Shown here one piece after another: positions 33,098 through 43,374 of a stretch of DNA of 64,000 nucleotides; position 1 is the stretch's first letter, and every line of letters begins with the position of its first letter. Where the stretch lies: positions 8,054 through 72,053 of the forward strand of contig DLHY01000084.1 in assembly GCA_002483445.1 (NCBI GenBank). Direction: 5' to 3'. Source of the stretch: Blastocatellia bacterium UBA7656. Lineage in GTDB: Bacteria > Acidobacteriota > Blastocatellia > UBA7656. Made by a program: the position numbers and the translations under genes. The notes beneath the pieces are model-generated. The model was given only the letters and a program-made list of their open reading frames with translations. It was not told the origin of the DNA and made no database searches.

Positions 33098-35527
33098 ATG
33101 GGGACTTTCAGGCAAGACCTTCGCTACGCTGTCAGGATGCTTCTCAAAAAACCGGGCTTCACCCTGGTCGCTGTGATGACTCTGGCTTTAGGCATCGGCG
33201 CTAACACGGCCATATTCAGCATCGTCAATGCAGTGCTGCTGCGCTCGCTTCCCTACCCTGAACCTGACCGCCTCACGCAGATATGGGAAACTTTTCGTCC
33301 GCAGGATGTGATGGTCACAAGCATCTCGCCTCATAACTTCGCCGACTGGCAAAGAGAGAATCAATCCTTCGAACGCCTCGCCTCTTACTCTTATGCGACA
33401 TTCACTCTCACGCTCGACGATCAACCCGAACCTGTTAGCGGCCTTAGAGTGTCGGCGGATTTTCTGTCAGTGATGGGAGTCAGCCCCGCGCTTGGGCGGG
33501 ATTTTCTCATGGAAGAAGACGCGCCGGGAAAAAATCGCGTCCTGATTTTGAGCCACGCTTTATGGCAGCGTCGTTTTGCCGGTGATGACGGAATCGTCGG
33601 GCAAGCCATTCCGGTCAACGGCGAAACATTCACCATCGTGGGAGTGATGCCCAAAGATTTTACGTTCCCCGATTCGACTGACATCTGGTCGCCGATAGGT
33701 TTGGACCTAAGCCGCATACAGCGCGGAACCAGTTTTCTATTTTCAGTCGGTCGCCTCAAAAAAGACGTGACGATTGCCGCCGCTCAAACGGAAATGAGCG
33801 CAATCGCTGCAAGCCTCGAACAACTGTATCCGAACACCAACACAGGGTGCGGCGTCAATCTGGTCGCGCTGCATGATCAACTCGTGGGTGATGTGAAACT
33901 TCGCCTGTGGGTGCTGTTCGGCGCAGTCGGCTTCGTGTTGCTGATAGCCTGCACGAACGTCGCAAACCTTCTCATCGCTCGCGCTGCAACACGTCATAAA
34001 GAGATAGCCATCCGCATCGCGCTCGGTGGAAGTCGCTGGAGATTGATCCGTCAATTTCTGACTGAAAGCACGCTGCTCTCTTTAGTGGGCGGAGGAGCGG
34101 GGTTGCTGCTGGCTATGTGGGGAGTCGATTTTCTGGTCGCCGCAAGCCTGGTTCAATTCCCGCACACGGGAGAGATCGGCATCGACGGCTGGGCGCTCGC
34201 CTTCACCGCGCTGGCATCAGTAGTGACAGGGCTTGTCTTCGGAATAGTCCCGGCGTTGCAGGCCACGAAGCCCGATGTTCAGGAGACTCTAAAAGAAACC
34301 GGACAATCCGTCACCGCAGGCGTCGCCCGTCACAGGCTTCGCAAGACGCTGGTCGTCGCTGAGATCGCGCTTGCGCTCATCCTGCTTGCAGGCGCGGGAC
34401 TTCTGATAAACAGCTTTCTTCGATTGCAGCGCGTCCCCGTGGGATTCGATCCGAAAAATGTTTTGACGATGAGAATATCGCTTCCTCGCTCGCGCTACGC
34501 GGAGCCTCGCCAGCAGCAGGCTTTTTTCGAGCAGGCTATTGAAAAAATTTCAGCCATCGATGGAGTGCGATCCGCAGGAGGCACTAACGATCTTCCGTTC
34601 AGCGGCTCGCGCTCTCACACCTCGTTCAGCATCGAGGGCCGCCCGCCTGCCGCTCCTGGCGAATCGCCCAACTCCGACTTTCGCGCCATAAGCCCTGACT
34701 ACTTCGCAGCCCTCGGCATAGAGCTTTTGCGCGGACGCGGATTTACGGAGCGCGACACCAAAGACAGTCCCGCAGTGGCCATCATCAATGAAGAGATGGC
34801 CCGCCGCTACTTCAAGGATGAAGACCCGCTTGGCAAGCGAATTCAAATCGGCAGCCCCGAAGAAAACCGACTCTACGGCAAGTCTGTTTCGCGCGAGATC
34901 ATAGGCATCATTCGCGATGTCAAGCATTGGGAACTAAACGAGCGCGGGGAAGCCGAGATGTATGTCCCATTCACTCAACTGCCCGATTCGAGAATGTTCA
35001 TAGCCGTTCGCGGCGACGAGCAGGTTAAGAGTCTCGTCGGCGCGATTCGAAGCGCGGTTCAATCAATCGATCCCAATCAGGCGGTGTCGAACATTCGCAT
35101 GATGGAAGAGCGGCTTACGAGTTCCATCGCGACCAAGCGAGTCAACACCGTAGTCCTCGGCTTTTTCGCCGTCGTCGCTTTGCTGCTTGCCGCGCTTGGA
35201 ATTTATGGCGTTATGAGTTATTCGGTCACGCAACGCACGCACGAGATAGGCGTCCGGATGGCTCTGGGAGCCAAACGCAGAGACATACTCCGACTGGTCG
35301 TAGGTCAGGGACTCGCGCTCGCTGTGATCGGCGTAATGGTGGGGCTTGCGGTTTCGTTCGCTTTGATGCGACTCATTTCGAGTCTGCTCTTCGGCGTGAG
35401 CGCAGCCGATCCATTGACTTATACGGGAGTGTCTTTGATTCTCATGGTCGTGGCGATGCTCGCCTGTTATCTGCCCGCCCGACGGGCCACTCGCGTAGAT
35501 CCGATGATCGCGCTCAGGTATGAATAA
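33098..35527 (+). CDS. ADOP-family permease 8
   Basis: 809 residues starting MGTFRQDLRYAVRMLLKKPG; ATG 33098 is favoured over GTG 33095 by GGAGG at 33088-33092. TM1 is LALGIGANTAIFSIVNAVLL. The first central helix reads LWVLFGAVGFVLLIACTNV (Thr for the usual Ala). Ends RRATRVDPMIALRYE, like ADOP4. It is the first gene of the third permease unit with its own activator site and sigma-54-like promoter. Periplasmic core domains and both FtsX blocks are complete. Confidence 0.87.
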   Translation: MGTFRQDLRYAVRMLLKKPGFTLVAVMTLALGIGANTAIFSIVNAVLLRSLPYPEPDRLTQIWETFRPQDVMVTSISPHNFADWQRENQSFERLASYSYATFTLTLDDQPEPVSGLRVSADFLSVMGVSPALGRDFLMEEDAPGKNRVLILSHALWQRRFAGDDGIVGQAIPVNGETFTIVGVMPKDFTFPDSTDIWSPIGLDLSRIQRGTSFLFSVGRLKKDVTIAAAQTEMSAIAASLEQLYPNTNTGCGVNLVALHDQLVGDVKLRLWVLFGAVGFVLLIACTNVANLLIARAATRHKEIAIRIALGGSRWRLIRQFLTESTLLSLVGGGAGLLLAMWGVDFLVAASLVQFPHTGEIGIDGWALAFTALASVVTGLVFGIVPALQATKPDVQETLKETGQSVTAGVARHRLRKTLVVAEIALALILLAGAGLLINSFLRLQRVPVGFDPKNVLTMRISLPRSRYAEPRQQQAFFEQAIEKISAIDGVRSAGGTNDLPFSGSRSHTSFSIEGRPPAAPGESPNSDFRAISPDYFAALGIELLRGRGFTERDTKDSPAVAIINEEMARRYFKDEDPLGKRIQIGSPEENRLYGKSVSREIIGIIRDVKHWELNERGEAEMYVPFTQLPDSRMFIAVRGDEQVKSLVGAIRSAVQSIDPNQAVSNIRMMEERLTSSIATKRVNTVVLGFFAVVALLLAALGIYGVMSYSVTQRTHEIGVRMALGAKRRDILRLVVGQGLALAVIGVMVGLAVSFALMRLISSLLFGVSAADPLTYTGVSLILMVVAMLACYLPARRATRVDPMIALRYE

Positions 35528-35603
35528 ACTGTAGCGCGCAGCCGTCAGAAAGGGGTCGCCTTCCTTCTGCTTCCCTGCCGGAAGCTTGAAACGGAGGTGA
35601 ATT

Positions 35604-38015
35604 ATGGAATTCTTTTTTCAGGACTTGCGCCATTCTTTTCGCGCCATAGGTCGAAATCCCGGGTTCGCGTTCCTGGTCACACTCATGCTCGCTTTAGGCA
35701 TCGGCGCAAACACTGCCATCTTCAGTTTCGTCAACGGAGTTCTTCTGCGCCCACTGCCCTTCCCCGATTCCGATCGGCTCATCACTCTCAGCGAAAGGAA
35801 TCCCGAAAAAAGTCAGAGGCTTTCTTCAGTCTCGCCTCGCAATCTGGAGGACTGGGAGAAGATGAGTCAGACCATCGAGGCGTTCGGAGCATGGCGCGAC
35901 TGGCGATTCAAGCTCCAGACGCCTGAAGGGCCGACTCTCGTATCGAGCGCCATCGCGTCTCCCGCTCTCTTCACCGTGCTGGGGATCAAGCCCGCGCTGG
36001 GCCGCACATTTGTCGCGGAGGAAAATCAGCCAGGGCGCGATCACGTCGTGGTGATAACCCATAGTTACTGGCAGAGTCATTTCGGCGGCGACACGGGAGT
36101 AGTCGGTCAGGAGATGATTCTCAACAATGAGAGCTTCACCATCGTGGGAGTTCTTCCAGCGGAATTCGAGTCTCTCGATTTCGGATGGTTCAAAGTATGG
36201 GCGCCGCTTTCAGTCGATGAGGATCAATTCCTCGGACGCCACATGCGCAATCGCCGGGTGTATGCTCGACTGAGGAACGGCGTGACCATTTCTCAGGCGC
36301 AATCGGAAATGAACGTGATAGCGCGGCAACTTGCCGACGAGTACCCGCAGGACAATGCAGGATGGAGTGTTTCAATTTTATCCCTTCAGGATCAGGAGGT
36401 GGGCGCGATTCGTCCGGCTCTGCTCATCTTTCTTGGAGCGGTCGGGCTGGTGCTTATAATAGCCTGCGCCAATATCGCGAACCTTCTGCTCGCGCGGGCG
36501 GCGGGACGGCGAAAAGAGTTTGCCATCAGGGCGTCTCTTGGCGCGGGGCGAGGGCGCATAATCAGGCAACTGCTGACCGAAAGCCTTGCGCTTGCGCTTG
36601 CGGGCGGACTTGCTGGAATTCTGCTGGCCTCGTGGCTGGTGGATTTATTTGCCGCCATCGGCCCCAACATCATTCCTCGCCTCGATCAGGTGAAAATAGA
36701 CGGCGCAGTGCTGGCCTTCACCCTCGCGCTCTCGATTCTGACCGGAATCATATTCGGCCTCGCGCCCGCCCTTCAGTCATCGCGAATAAATCTTGTCGAA
36801 GAACTCAAGGAAGGTCAGAGAAGTTCTCTCAAGGGGTCGGGCATACGGCTTCGTGGGTTGCTGGTGGTCTCGCAACTGGCTCTCGCGCTTGTGTTGTTGA
36901 CAGGCGCAGGATTGTTGACGCAAAGCTTCGCGCGCATGATAACTCTCAGACCGGGATTCAACCCGGAGAACCTTCTCACTGTTCAACTCTTTCTCCCGCT
37001 CGACACATACAAGAAACGTAGTCAGGTGGCCGAGTTTTACCAGCGAGTCACTGAAGAGTTCAAATCCATCCCCGGCATCGAACGGGTAGGAGCGACATCG
37101 GCAGGCCCGCAGTTTGGTGGCTACGAGCCGGTCGATTTTCTCATCGAGGGACAGGCCGCGCCGCCTTCTGACGAATACCCGCAGGCCCGATACTACGACG
37201 CAGGCCCGGATTATTTTCGCACGATGGAGATACCTGTTCTGAAAGGTAGAGAATTCACCGACCGCGACAGCGCGGGTGCGACTCCCGCGGCAATCATCAA
37301 CGAAACGATGGCCAATCGTTTCTGGCCGAATGAAAACCCGGTGGGGAAGCGATTGACTCTTGTGAGAGAGAAAGAAACTCTGGAGATCGTCGGAGTGGTC
37401 GGCGACGTGAAGCGATTCGGATTGAGCGACGCGCCGGAGATGGAAATTTACTGGCCTTACATGCAGAAGCCGCGATGGGCGACCTATTTCGTTTTTCGCA
37501 CGAGCGGCGATTCGTCATCAATCGCCTCCAGCGCGCGCAGCGCGGTATTCAACGCAGGCCCGAACGTGGTGGTGACGAACGTCTCGACCATGGATCAACT
37601 CATTTCGTCTTCGCTCAAGCGTCCGCGATTCAACATGCTTCTCATAGCGATGTTCGCCATCACGGCTCTCCTGCTGGCTGTGACAGGAATTTACGGCGTC
37701 GTTTCTTATTCCGTAGCCCGACGCGAGAGAGAGATAGGCATACGTCTGGCTCTGGGGGCTGACAGGCGCGACATATTGGGGCTTGTGCTGGGGCAGGGGC
37801 TTGTGTTGACGCTTGCGGGGCTGGGAGCAGGGCTTGCAGCGGCGTTCGCTTTGACACGGTTTCTCTCGAACCTGCTCTACGGAGTGAGAGAAACTGACGT
37901 GATGACATTCGCTGTGGTTTCGGCAGTGCTTGGCGCAGTCGCATTGATCGCGTGTTACATCCCGGCCCGGCGCGCGATGAAAATTGATCCGATAGTTGCG
38001 CTCAGGCATGAATAG
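35604..38015 (+). CDS. ADOP-family permease 9
   Basis: 803 residues starting MEFFFQDLRHSFRAIGRNPG, with ACGGAGGTG before the ATG. TM1 is LALGIGANTAIFSFVNGVLL. It ends RRAMKIDPIVALRHE. The 76-bp gap from ADOP8 has no sigma-54-like element, so it is probably the second gene of that unit. In the second periplasmic domain a short stretch (GGYEPVDFLIEGQAAPPSD) varies most from the paralogues, consistent with this domain contacting a variable partner. It is the last of the nine. Confidence 0.87.
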   Translation: MEFFFQDLRHSFRAIGRNPGFAFLVTLMLALGIGANTAIFSFVNGVLLRPLPFPDSDRLITLSERNPEKSQRLSSVSPRNLEDWEKMSQTIEAFGAWRDWRFKLQTPEGPTLVSSAIASPALFTVLGIKPALGRTFVAEENQPGRDHVVVITHSYWQSHFGGDTGVVGQEMILNNESFTIVGVLPAEFESLDFGWFKVWAPLSVDEDQFLGRHMRNRRVYARLRNGVTISQAQSEMNVIARQLADEYPQDNAGWSVSILSLQDQEVGAIRPALLIFLGAVGLVLIIACANIANLLLARAAGRRKEFAIRASLGAGRGRIIRQLLTESLALALAGGLAGILLASWLVDLFAAIGPNIIPRLDQVKIDGAVLAFTLALSILTGIIFGLAPALQSSRINLVEELKEGQRSSLKGSGIRLRGLLVVSQLALALVLLTGAGLLTQSFARMITLRPGFNPENLLTVQLFLPLDTYKKRSQVAEFYQRVTEEFKSIPGIERVGATSAGPQFGGYEPVDFLIEGQAAPPSDEYPQARYYDAGPDYFRTMEIPVLKGREFTDRDSAGATPAAIINETMANRFWPNENPVGKRLTLVREKETLEIVGVVGDVKRFGLSDAPEMEIYWPYMQKPRWATYFVFRTSGDSSSIASSARSAVFNAGPNVVVTNVSTMDQLISSSLKRPRFNMLLIAMFAITALLLAVTGIYGVVSYSVARREREIGIRLALGADRRDILGLVLGQGLVLTLAGLGAGLAAAFALTRFLSNLLYGVRETDVMTFAVVSAVLGAVALIACYIPARRAMKIDPIVALRHE

Positions 38016-38174
38016 TTTTCGGTTTTCAGTTTTCAGTTTTCAGAGGCTATGCGGGTTTGCAAATACATTTACCTGTCGCTCGTTCTCAGAAAGAAGATGT
38101 TGAGAACTGCTCAAGGCATAAGTTTTCTTCTTCCGAACTGAAAACTGAAAACTGAAAACTGAAAACTGAAAGTT
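38015..38174. repeat. Heptamer inverted-repeat element H7 (TTTTCAG family, long core)
   Basis: The left arm (TTTTCGG then TTTTCAG units, 38016-38044) directly follows the ADOP9 stop; the right arm has GAAAACT units at 38134-38174. The 90-bp core is much longer than in H3, H4 and H6 and shows no gene. Confidence 0.85.
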
Positions 38175-38253
38175 GCTTAAATCGTCAGGAAAAGGTAAAG
38201 AATATCTTTCCCGTCTCGCTAGTAGATGGATTATCCGTTAAGGAGGTTTTGCC

Positions 38254-41200
38254 TTGATTAGACAACGAGCCTATCTCAAACGAGCTTTCGCTTCATCCGT
38301 TTTACAGGTATCAGTGGCCGCCGTGCTTGCGGCCATAATTTTTTCGCCCTCGGAGGCCGCGGCGCAAACCCGTCTCCTCAGATTCCCCGACATTCACGGC
38401 GATAAAGTCGTCTTCACCTACGGCGGCGATCTGTGGACGGCTCCCGCCGCGGGAGGAACAGCGACGCGGCTGACGGCTCATCCCGGAATAGAAGTGTTCG
38501 CGAAATTTTCGCCCGACGGAAAGTGGATCGCTTTCACCGGGCAGTATGATGGCGATGAGCAGGTTTATGTCATCCCTTCGACGGGCGGCGAGCCGCGGCA
38601 GTTGACCTATTATCCTTCGCGCGGCCCGCTCCCTCCGCGCTGGGGCTATGACCAGCAGGTCTACGGATGGACGAAGGATGGAAAGAGCGTGCTGTTTCGC
38701 TCCTACCGCGAATCGTGGACTCTGACTATGAGCCGCCTCTACACCGTCGCGGCTACGGGCGGCCCAGCCGAGCCTCTGCCTATGCCCACGTCGGGCGCGG
38801 GCGATTATTCGCCCGACTCATCTCAGATGGTTTACTCTCAGATGGTGCGCGACTTTCGATCAGAAAAACGTTACGGCGGAGGACAGGCCAATGATCTGTT
38901 CATATTCGATCTCAAAACGTATCAGACGAAAAAGATTACCGATCATCCGCGCGCAGATCGCGACCCGATGTGGATAGGCTCGACTATTTATTTCACATCG
39001 GATCGCGACGGGCATTTCAATCTCTTCGCCTACGATGTTCCAAGCGGCAAGACCACTCAGGTGACCACATCTCGATTGTGGGACGTGCGATGGCCAGGCT
39101 CAGACAACGAAGGCCGCATCGTTTATGAACTCAATGGCGAGCTTCAGATTTTCGACACCCGGTCGAAAAAGAGCGCGGCGATTTCGATCAATGTTCCTGA
39201 TGACGGATTGGCCCGTCGCTCGAAAACCATATCAGTGGCCTCATTCATCGAGGACGTTTCGCTCAGCTGGAAAGGCGAGCGAGCGTTGTTCTCAGCGAGG
39301 GGAGACATCTTCACCGCGCCGATTGAAAAAGGCCCGACGCGCAATCTGACTAATTCATCCTCCGCGCATGACAAATGGCCGCGCTGGTCGCCCGACGGTT
39401 CGCAGATAGCCTTCATATCTGATCGCAGCGGCGAAGAAGAAATCTATCTCGTCGGGCAGGACGGATCGAAACCGCCCGCGCAACTCACGACGGGCGGTAA
39501 GGCTATGCGATATGCGCCCGAATGGTCTTATGACGGAAAGTATCTCGCCTTCAGCGACAAGGACGGAAAAGTTTATGCTCTTTCGGTCGCTGATAAAAAA
39601 TTGACCGAGATTGCAAGCTCGCGCCTCGGACAGGTGCGCGATTATACCTGGTCGCCTAAAGGCAATCACCTCGCTTTCAGTATGAACGATTTGAACGGAT
39701 TTTCTTCGATCTATATATGGTCGGGGAGCGATCAGAAACTTCATCGCGTGACCCAAGAGATGTTCAACGAGTTCAACCCGGCGTGGGATCCTGCGGGCAA
39801 CTATCTTTACTTCCTCAGCACTCGTGAATTCGCGCCGCAGATTTCAAATATCGAGTTCAACTACGCGACCAATCGCGACACGGCCATTTTCGCGCTGGCA
39901 TTGAGAAAAGATGTCGCTCATCCCTTCCCGCCTGAAAGCGACGAAGTGACTATCGAAAAGACCGAACCGCCAAAGGAAGGCGAAAAGCCCGCGGCGAAAG
40001 AAGGCGAAAAGCCTGCGGCGAAAGAAGGCGAAAAGCCCGCGGCGAAGCCTTCGACGGAACTGGTGATCGATTTCGACGGGCTGGCGTCGAGAGTGGCTCG
40101 CGTGCCTGTCGCGGCAGACAACTACGGAAATCTTTCCGCGAAAACAGGCCATCTGATTTACACCGTCGGCCCTGCGTTTTTCTACGGACGCGGGGGCGAC
40201 AGACCGCCTCAACTGAAAATCTTCTCGATCAAGGATCGCAAGGAAACCACTCTCGTCGAAGGCGCGGGGGGATATGTGCTGTCGGGCGACGGTTCGAAAC
40301 TGCTCGTCGGTCAGGGCGGATCGTTCAGCGTCTATGACGCCAATCCGCAGGGCGAGAGATCGAAGAAAGCAGTCTCGACCGCAGGGCTTGTCGCCAATGT
40401 GGTTCCGGCTGAAGAGTGGAATCAGATATTCAACGAAGTATGGCGGCGCTATCGCGACTGGTTTTATGTCGATAACATGCACGGCTATGACTGGGAGGCT
40501 CTACGCGAGCAGTATCGCCCGCTGCTTCAATACGTCGCGCATCGCTCGGATTTGAATTACGTCATCCACGAGATGATCGCCGAACTGACCGTGCAGCACG
40601 CTTACATCGATGGCGGAGATTTTCAGATACCGCCTCGCCCGCAGGTGGCGCTGCCCGGAGCGATACTCACGCTCGAACGAGCGTCGGGCCGCTACAAAAT
40701 TTCGAAGATACTCGAAGGCCACAACGAAGAAGATATTTATCGCTCGCCGCTGACTGAGGTGGGCGTGAACGTCTCGGCAGGCGAATATGTGCTTGCGATA
40801 GATGGTCAGGAACTACGCGCCGACGAAGACCCTTATCGATTACTAAGGGGCAAAGCCGCCAATCCCGTCAAGCTCACCGTCAACAGCAGACCGACGATGG
40901 AAGGCGCGAGAGTGGTTTCGTTCCGCCCTATCACTAACGAGCAGAACCTTGTTTATCTCAACTGGGTGAACACGAATCGCCGACGGGTCAGTGAGATGTC
41001 AGGCGGAAGGATCGGCTACATTCACATTCCCGACATGGGCGCCAACGGCATCCGCGAATTCATCAAGTGGTACTACGGACAGATCGACAAGGAAGGGATG
41101 GTCGTAGATGTGCGAGCCAACGGCGGCGGAAACGTATCGCGGATGTTGATCGAGAGGCTCAGGCGCAAGTGGCTCTCGACGGGTTATTCGCGCACAGTCG

Positions 41201-41616
41201 ATCAGGGAGCGACTTACCCGGATCAGGTTTTCATCGGCCCGATGGCGGCGATACTGAACGAGAATTCGGCGTCTGATGGAGACATTTTCCCGGCGATGTT
41301 TCGCGAAGCGGGGCTTGGGCCGCTGATTGGAAAACGTTCGTGGGGCGGAGTCGTCGGGATCACGAATCGCGGGACGTTGATCGATGGCGGAGCCGTCAAC
41401 GTCCCTGAATTCGGATTCGCGAACACGAAAGGCGAATGGATCATCGAAGGCTATGGCGTCGATCCTGACATCGTGGTTGAGAACGATCCGAAATCCGAAA
41501 TCGAAGGAAAAGACCCGCAGCTTGAGCGCGCGGTTCAGGAAGTAATGAAGAAACTCGCAGGCAAAACATTCAAGGTTCCGCCGCGCCCTGCCCCGCCCGT
41601 AAAAACAAAACCATAA
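38254..41616 (+). CDS. Secreted tricorn-like protease (S41 family)
   Basis: 1120 residues. TTG 38254 is the start, with AAGGAGG 7 bp upstream. A signal peptide ends near SEAAAQT. Two WD40/PD40 propeller regions follow (about 40-330 and 340-560: AKFSPDGKWIAFTG, PRWSPDGSQIAFISDRSG, PEWSYDGKYLAFSD). A low-complexity linker with three EGEKPAAK repeats lies at about 575-598. The protease part has His782 in VQHAY, a PDZ-like region, the VDVRANGGG strand and the nucleophile motif NENSASDGD at 1002-1010. Tricorn homologues are large peptide-degrading enzymes; this one is exported, unlike archaeal tricorn. Peptide scavenging together with the S9 enzyme at 5742 is a reasonable inference. Confidence 0.88.
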   Translation: MIRQRAYLKRAFASSVLQVSVAAVLAAIIFSPSEAAAQTRLLRFPDIHGDKVVFTYGGDLWTAPAAGGTATRLTAHPGIEVFAKFSPDGKWIAFTGQYDGDEQVYVIPSTGGEPRQLTYYPSRGPLPPRWGYDQQVYGWTKDGKSVLFRSYRESWTLTMSRLYTVAATGGPAEPLPMPTSGAGDYSPDSSQMVYSQMVRDFRSEKRYGGGQANDLFIFDLKTYQTKKITDHPRADRDPMWIGSTIYFTSDRDGHFNLFAYDVPSGKTTQVTTSRLWDVRWPGSDNEGRIVYELNGELQIFDTRSKKSAAISINVPDDGLARRSKTISVASFIEDVSLSWKGERALFSARGDIFTAPIEKGPTRNLTNSSSAHDKWPRWSPDGSQIAFISDRSGEEEIYLVGQDGSKPPAQLTTGGKAMRYAPEWSYDGKYLAFSDKDGKVYALSVADKKLTEIASSRLGQVRDYTWSPKGNHLAFSMNDLNGFSSIYIWSGSDQKLHRVTQEMFNEFNPAWDPAGNYLYFLSTREFAPQISNIEFNYATNRDTAIFALALRKDVAHPFPPESDEVTIEKTEPPKEGEKPAAKEGEKPAAKEGEKPAAKPSTELVIDFDGLASRVARVPVAADNYGNLSAKTGHLIYTVGPAFFYGRGGDRPPQLKIFSIKDRKETTLVEGAGGYVLSGDGSKLLVGQGGSFSVYDANPQGERSKKAVSTAGLVANVVPAEEWNQIFNEVWRRYRDWFYVDNMHGYDWEALREQYRPLLQYVAHRSDLNYVIHEMIAELTVQHAYIDGGDFQIPPRPQVALPGAILTLERASGRYKISKILEGHNEEDIYRSPLTEVGVNVSAGEYVLAIDGQELRADEDPYRLLRGKAANPVKLTVNSRPTMEGARVVSFRPITNEQNLVYLNWVNTNRRRVSEMSGGRIGYIHIPDMGANGIREFIKWYYGQIDKEGMVVDVRANGGGNVSRMLIERLRRKWLSTGYSRTVDQGATYPDQVFIGPMAAILNENSASDGDIFPAMFREAGLGPLIGKRSWGGVVGITNRGTLIDGGAVNVPEFGFANTKGEWIIEGYGVDPDIVVENDPKSEIEGKDPQLERAVQEVMKKLAGKTFKVPPRPAPPVKTKP

Positions 41617-41774
41617 ATGGGTGATGGGTAATGGGTGATGGGTGATGGGTAAGAGAGGTAGCGAGGTGAAAGGGAGTATGGGGGTGTGGGAGTATGGGAG
41701 TAATGAGTCTCTCCCACACTCCCATACTCCCACACTTTCCCCATCACCTATCACCCATCACCTATCACCCAAAT
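41617..41774. repeat. Nested inverted-repeat element H8 (GGGTGAT heptamers, AGTATGGG octamers)
   Basis: The outer left arm is GGGTGAT/GGGTAAT repeated, starting at the tricorn stop codon; the outer right arm is ATCACCT/ATCACCC repeated. Inner arms are 8-bp units (GGAGTATGGG type) matched by CTCCCACACTCCCATACTCC. The element spans the gap up to the response regulator start. Confidence 0.88.
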
Positions 41775-41792
41775 TGTGAGGATGGAGAAAGA

Positions 41793-43142
41793 GTGAATCC
41801 GAGAGTACTCATAGCAGACGACCAGCCTGACGTGCTTGAGGCGCTGAGACTGTTGCTCAAGGGCGAGGGCTTTCGAATAGAAGCGGTCATGACGCCGCAG
41901 GCGATCATCGAGGCGCTTGAGAAAAAAGATTTCGATGTCGCTTTGATCGACCTCAACTACACGCGAGACACGACGAGCGGGCAGGAAGGATTGGATATGC
42001 TCACCCGCATTCAAAACGTCGACAGCGCGATTCCTGTCGTAGTTATGACCGCGTGGGGAAGCGTCGGGCTTGCGGTCGAAGCGATGAGGCGCGGGGCAAG
42101 GGATTTCATACAAAAGCCATGGGAGAACGAGCGGCTCATCACCATTCTGCGCACGCAGGCCGAGCTTGCTCAGGCGCTCAGGCAGGGGCAGCGGCTCGAA
42201 GCCGAAAATCGTCTGCTGCGCGACGAGCGAATGCCTGCGCTCATCGCCGAAGCGCCCTCGATGCAGCCTGTGCTTGAAGTCATCTCGCGCGTAGGGCCGT
42301 CGGATGCAAACGTACTGCTTACGGGCGAGAACGGAACGGGCAAGGGAGTGGTGGCGCGAATGCTGCACGCAGTCTCGCCTCGCGCCGCAAAGCCGATGGT
42401 GACGGTCAACATCGGCGGATTGTCGGAAGGCGTCTTCGAGAGCGAGCTATTCGGCCACGTCAAAGGGGCGTTTACGGATGCGAGGACGGATCGCGTGGGA
42501 AGATTCGAGATGGCCGAGGGAGGGACGCTCTTTCTGGATGAAATAGCGAATCTGACTTTGAAGAATCAGCCCAAGCTCCTGCGGGTTCTTGAGACGGGAG
42601 AGTTCGAGCGCGTGGGGTCTTCGAAGACGCGAAAGGCGAACGTGAGGATCATATCGGCGACCAACTCCGATCTCAATGAAGAAGTCCATCAGGGCCGTTT
42701 TCGTCAGGATTTGCTTTTTCGTTTGAATACGGTAGAGATTCACCTGCCGCCTCTCAGAGACCGCCGCGAAGACATACCTCGTCTTGCCGATCATTTCCTT
42801 CGACAACATGCCTTGAAGTACAGAAAACAGATTTCAGGATTTGACAAAGCGACGATGCAGGCTTTGACGCGGCACGGGTGGCCGGGCAACGTGCGCGAAC
42901 TCGATCATGCTATCGAGCGCGCGGTGTTGATGGCTCAGTCAGACACAGTGCAATCATCCGATCTGGGCTTGCAGCCGCGCGAGGTTGCGCGCAGGCTTGA
43001 AGACATGAGCCTGGAAGAAGTCGAAGGGTTTTTGATTCAGAAGACTCTCGCGCAATGCGACGGCAATGTGAGTCGCGCGGCTGAAAAACTTGGGCTGAGC
43101 CGAAGCGCGCTTTATCGCCGATTGCAGCGTTTCGGTTTCTGA
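41793..43142 (+). CDS. Sigma-54-dependent response regulator (NtrC family)
   Basis: 449 residues from GTG 41793 (MNPRVLIADDQPDVLEALRL). Receiver domain at 1-125 with Asp53 (LIDLNYTRDTTSG) as the phosphorylation site and T-A-W-G and K-P-W signatures. AAA+ sigma-54 activation domain at about 150-375 with Walker A GENGTGKG from residue 178. The sigma-54 contact loop reads GAFTDA (225-230) instead of GAFTGA, a variant also known in other NtrC-type proteins. The C-terminal Fis-type HTH ends the protein (NVSRAAEKLGLSRSALYRRL). It should activate sigma-54 promoters when phosphorylated, and is the best candidate activator of the three permease promoters. No histidine kinase is encoded nearby. Confidence 0.9.
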   Translation: MNPRVLIADDQPDVLEALRLLLKGEGFRIEAVMTPQAIIEALEKKDFDVALIDLNYTRDTTSGQEGLDMLTRIQNVDSAIPVVVMTAWGSVGLAVEAMRRGARDFIQKPWENERLITILRTQAELAQALRQGQRLEAENRLLRDERMPALIAEAPSMQPVLEVISRVGPSDANVLLTGENGTGKGVVARMLHAVSPRAAKPMVTVNIGGLSEGVFESELFGHVKGAFTDARTDRVGRFEMAEGGTLFLDEIANLTLKNQPKLLRVLETGEFERVGSSKTRKANVRIISATNSDLNEEVHQGRFRQDLLFRLNTVEIHLPPLRDRREDIPRLADHFLRQHALKYRKQISGFDKATMQALTRHGWPGNVRELDHAIERAVLMAQSDTVQSSDLGLQPREVARRLEDMSLEEVEGFLIQKTLAQCDGNVSRAAEKLGLSRSALYRRLQRFGF

Positions 43143-43374
43143 TCGCAACGAGTGCGGATTGAAGCTTCCTGACGGTCAGTGTCTGAACCGATAACCGATC
43201 AAAGTCGAAAGGTGTTTGCTGTCCTGGCAGTTTTGCATCGATCTCAATTCCCTTGAGGCTCGTTGGCGCGGGCCTGAAGAACTGGCCGGGTGTGCTGGCA
43301 TCCGGCCTCGAATTCCTGTCAACGGAAACATATTCTGTGCGATAAATTTCCTCACGCAATAAATATCGCAGGCG

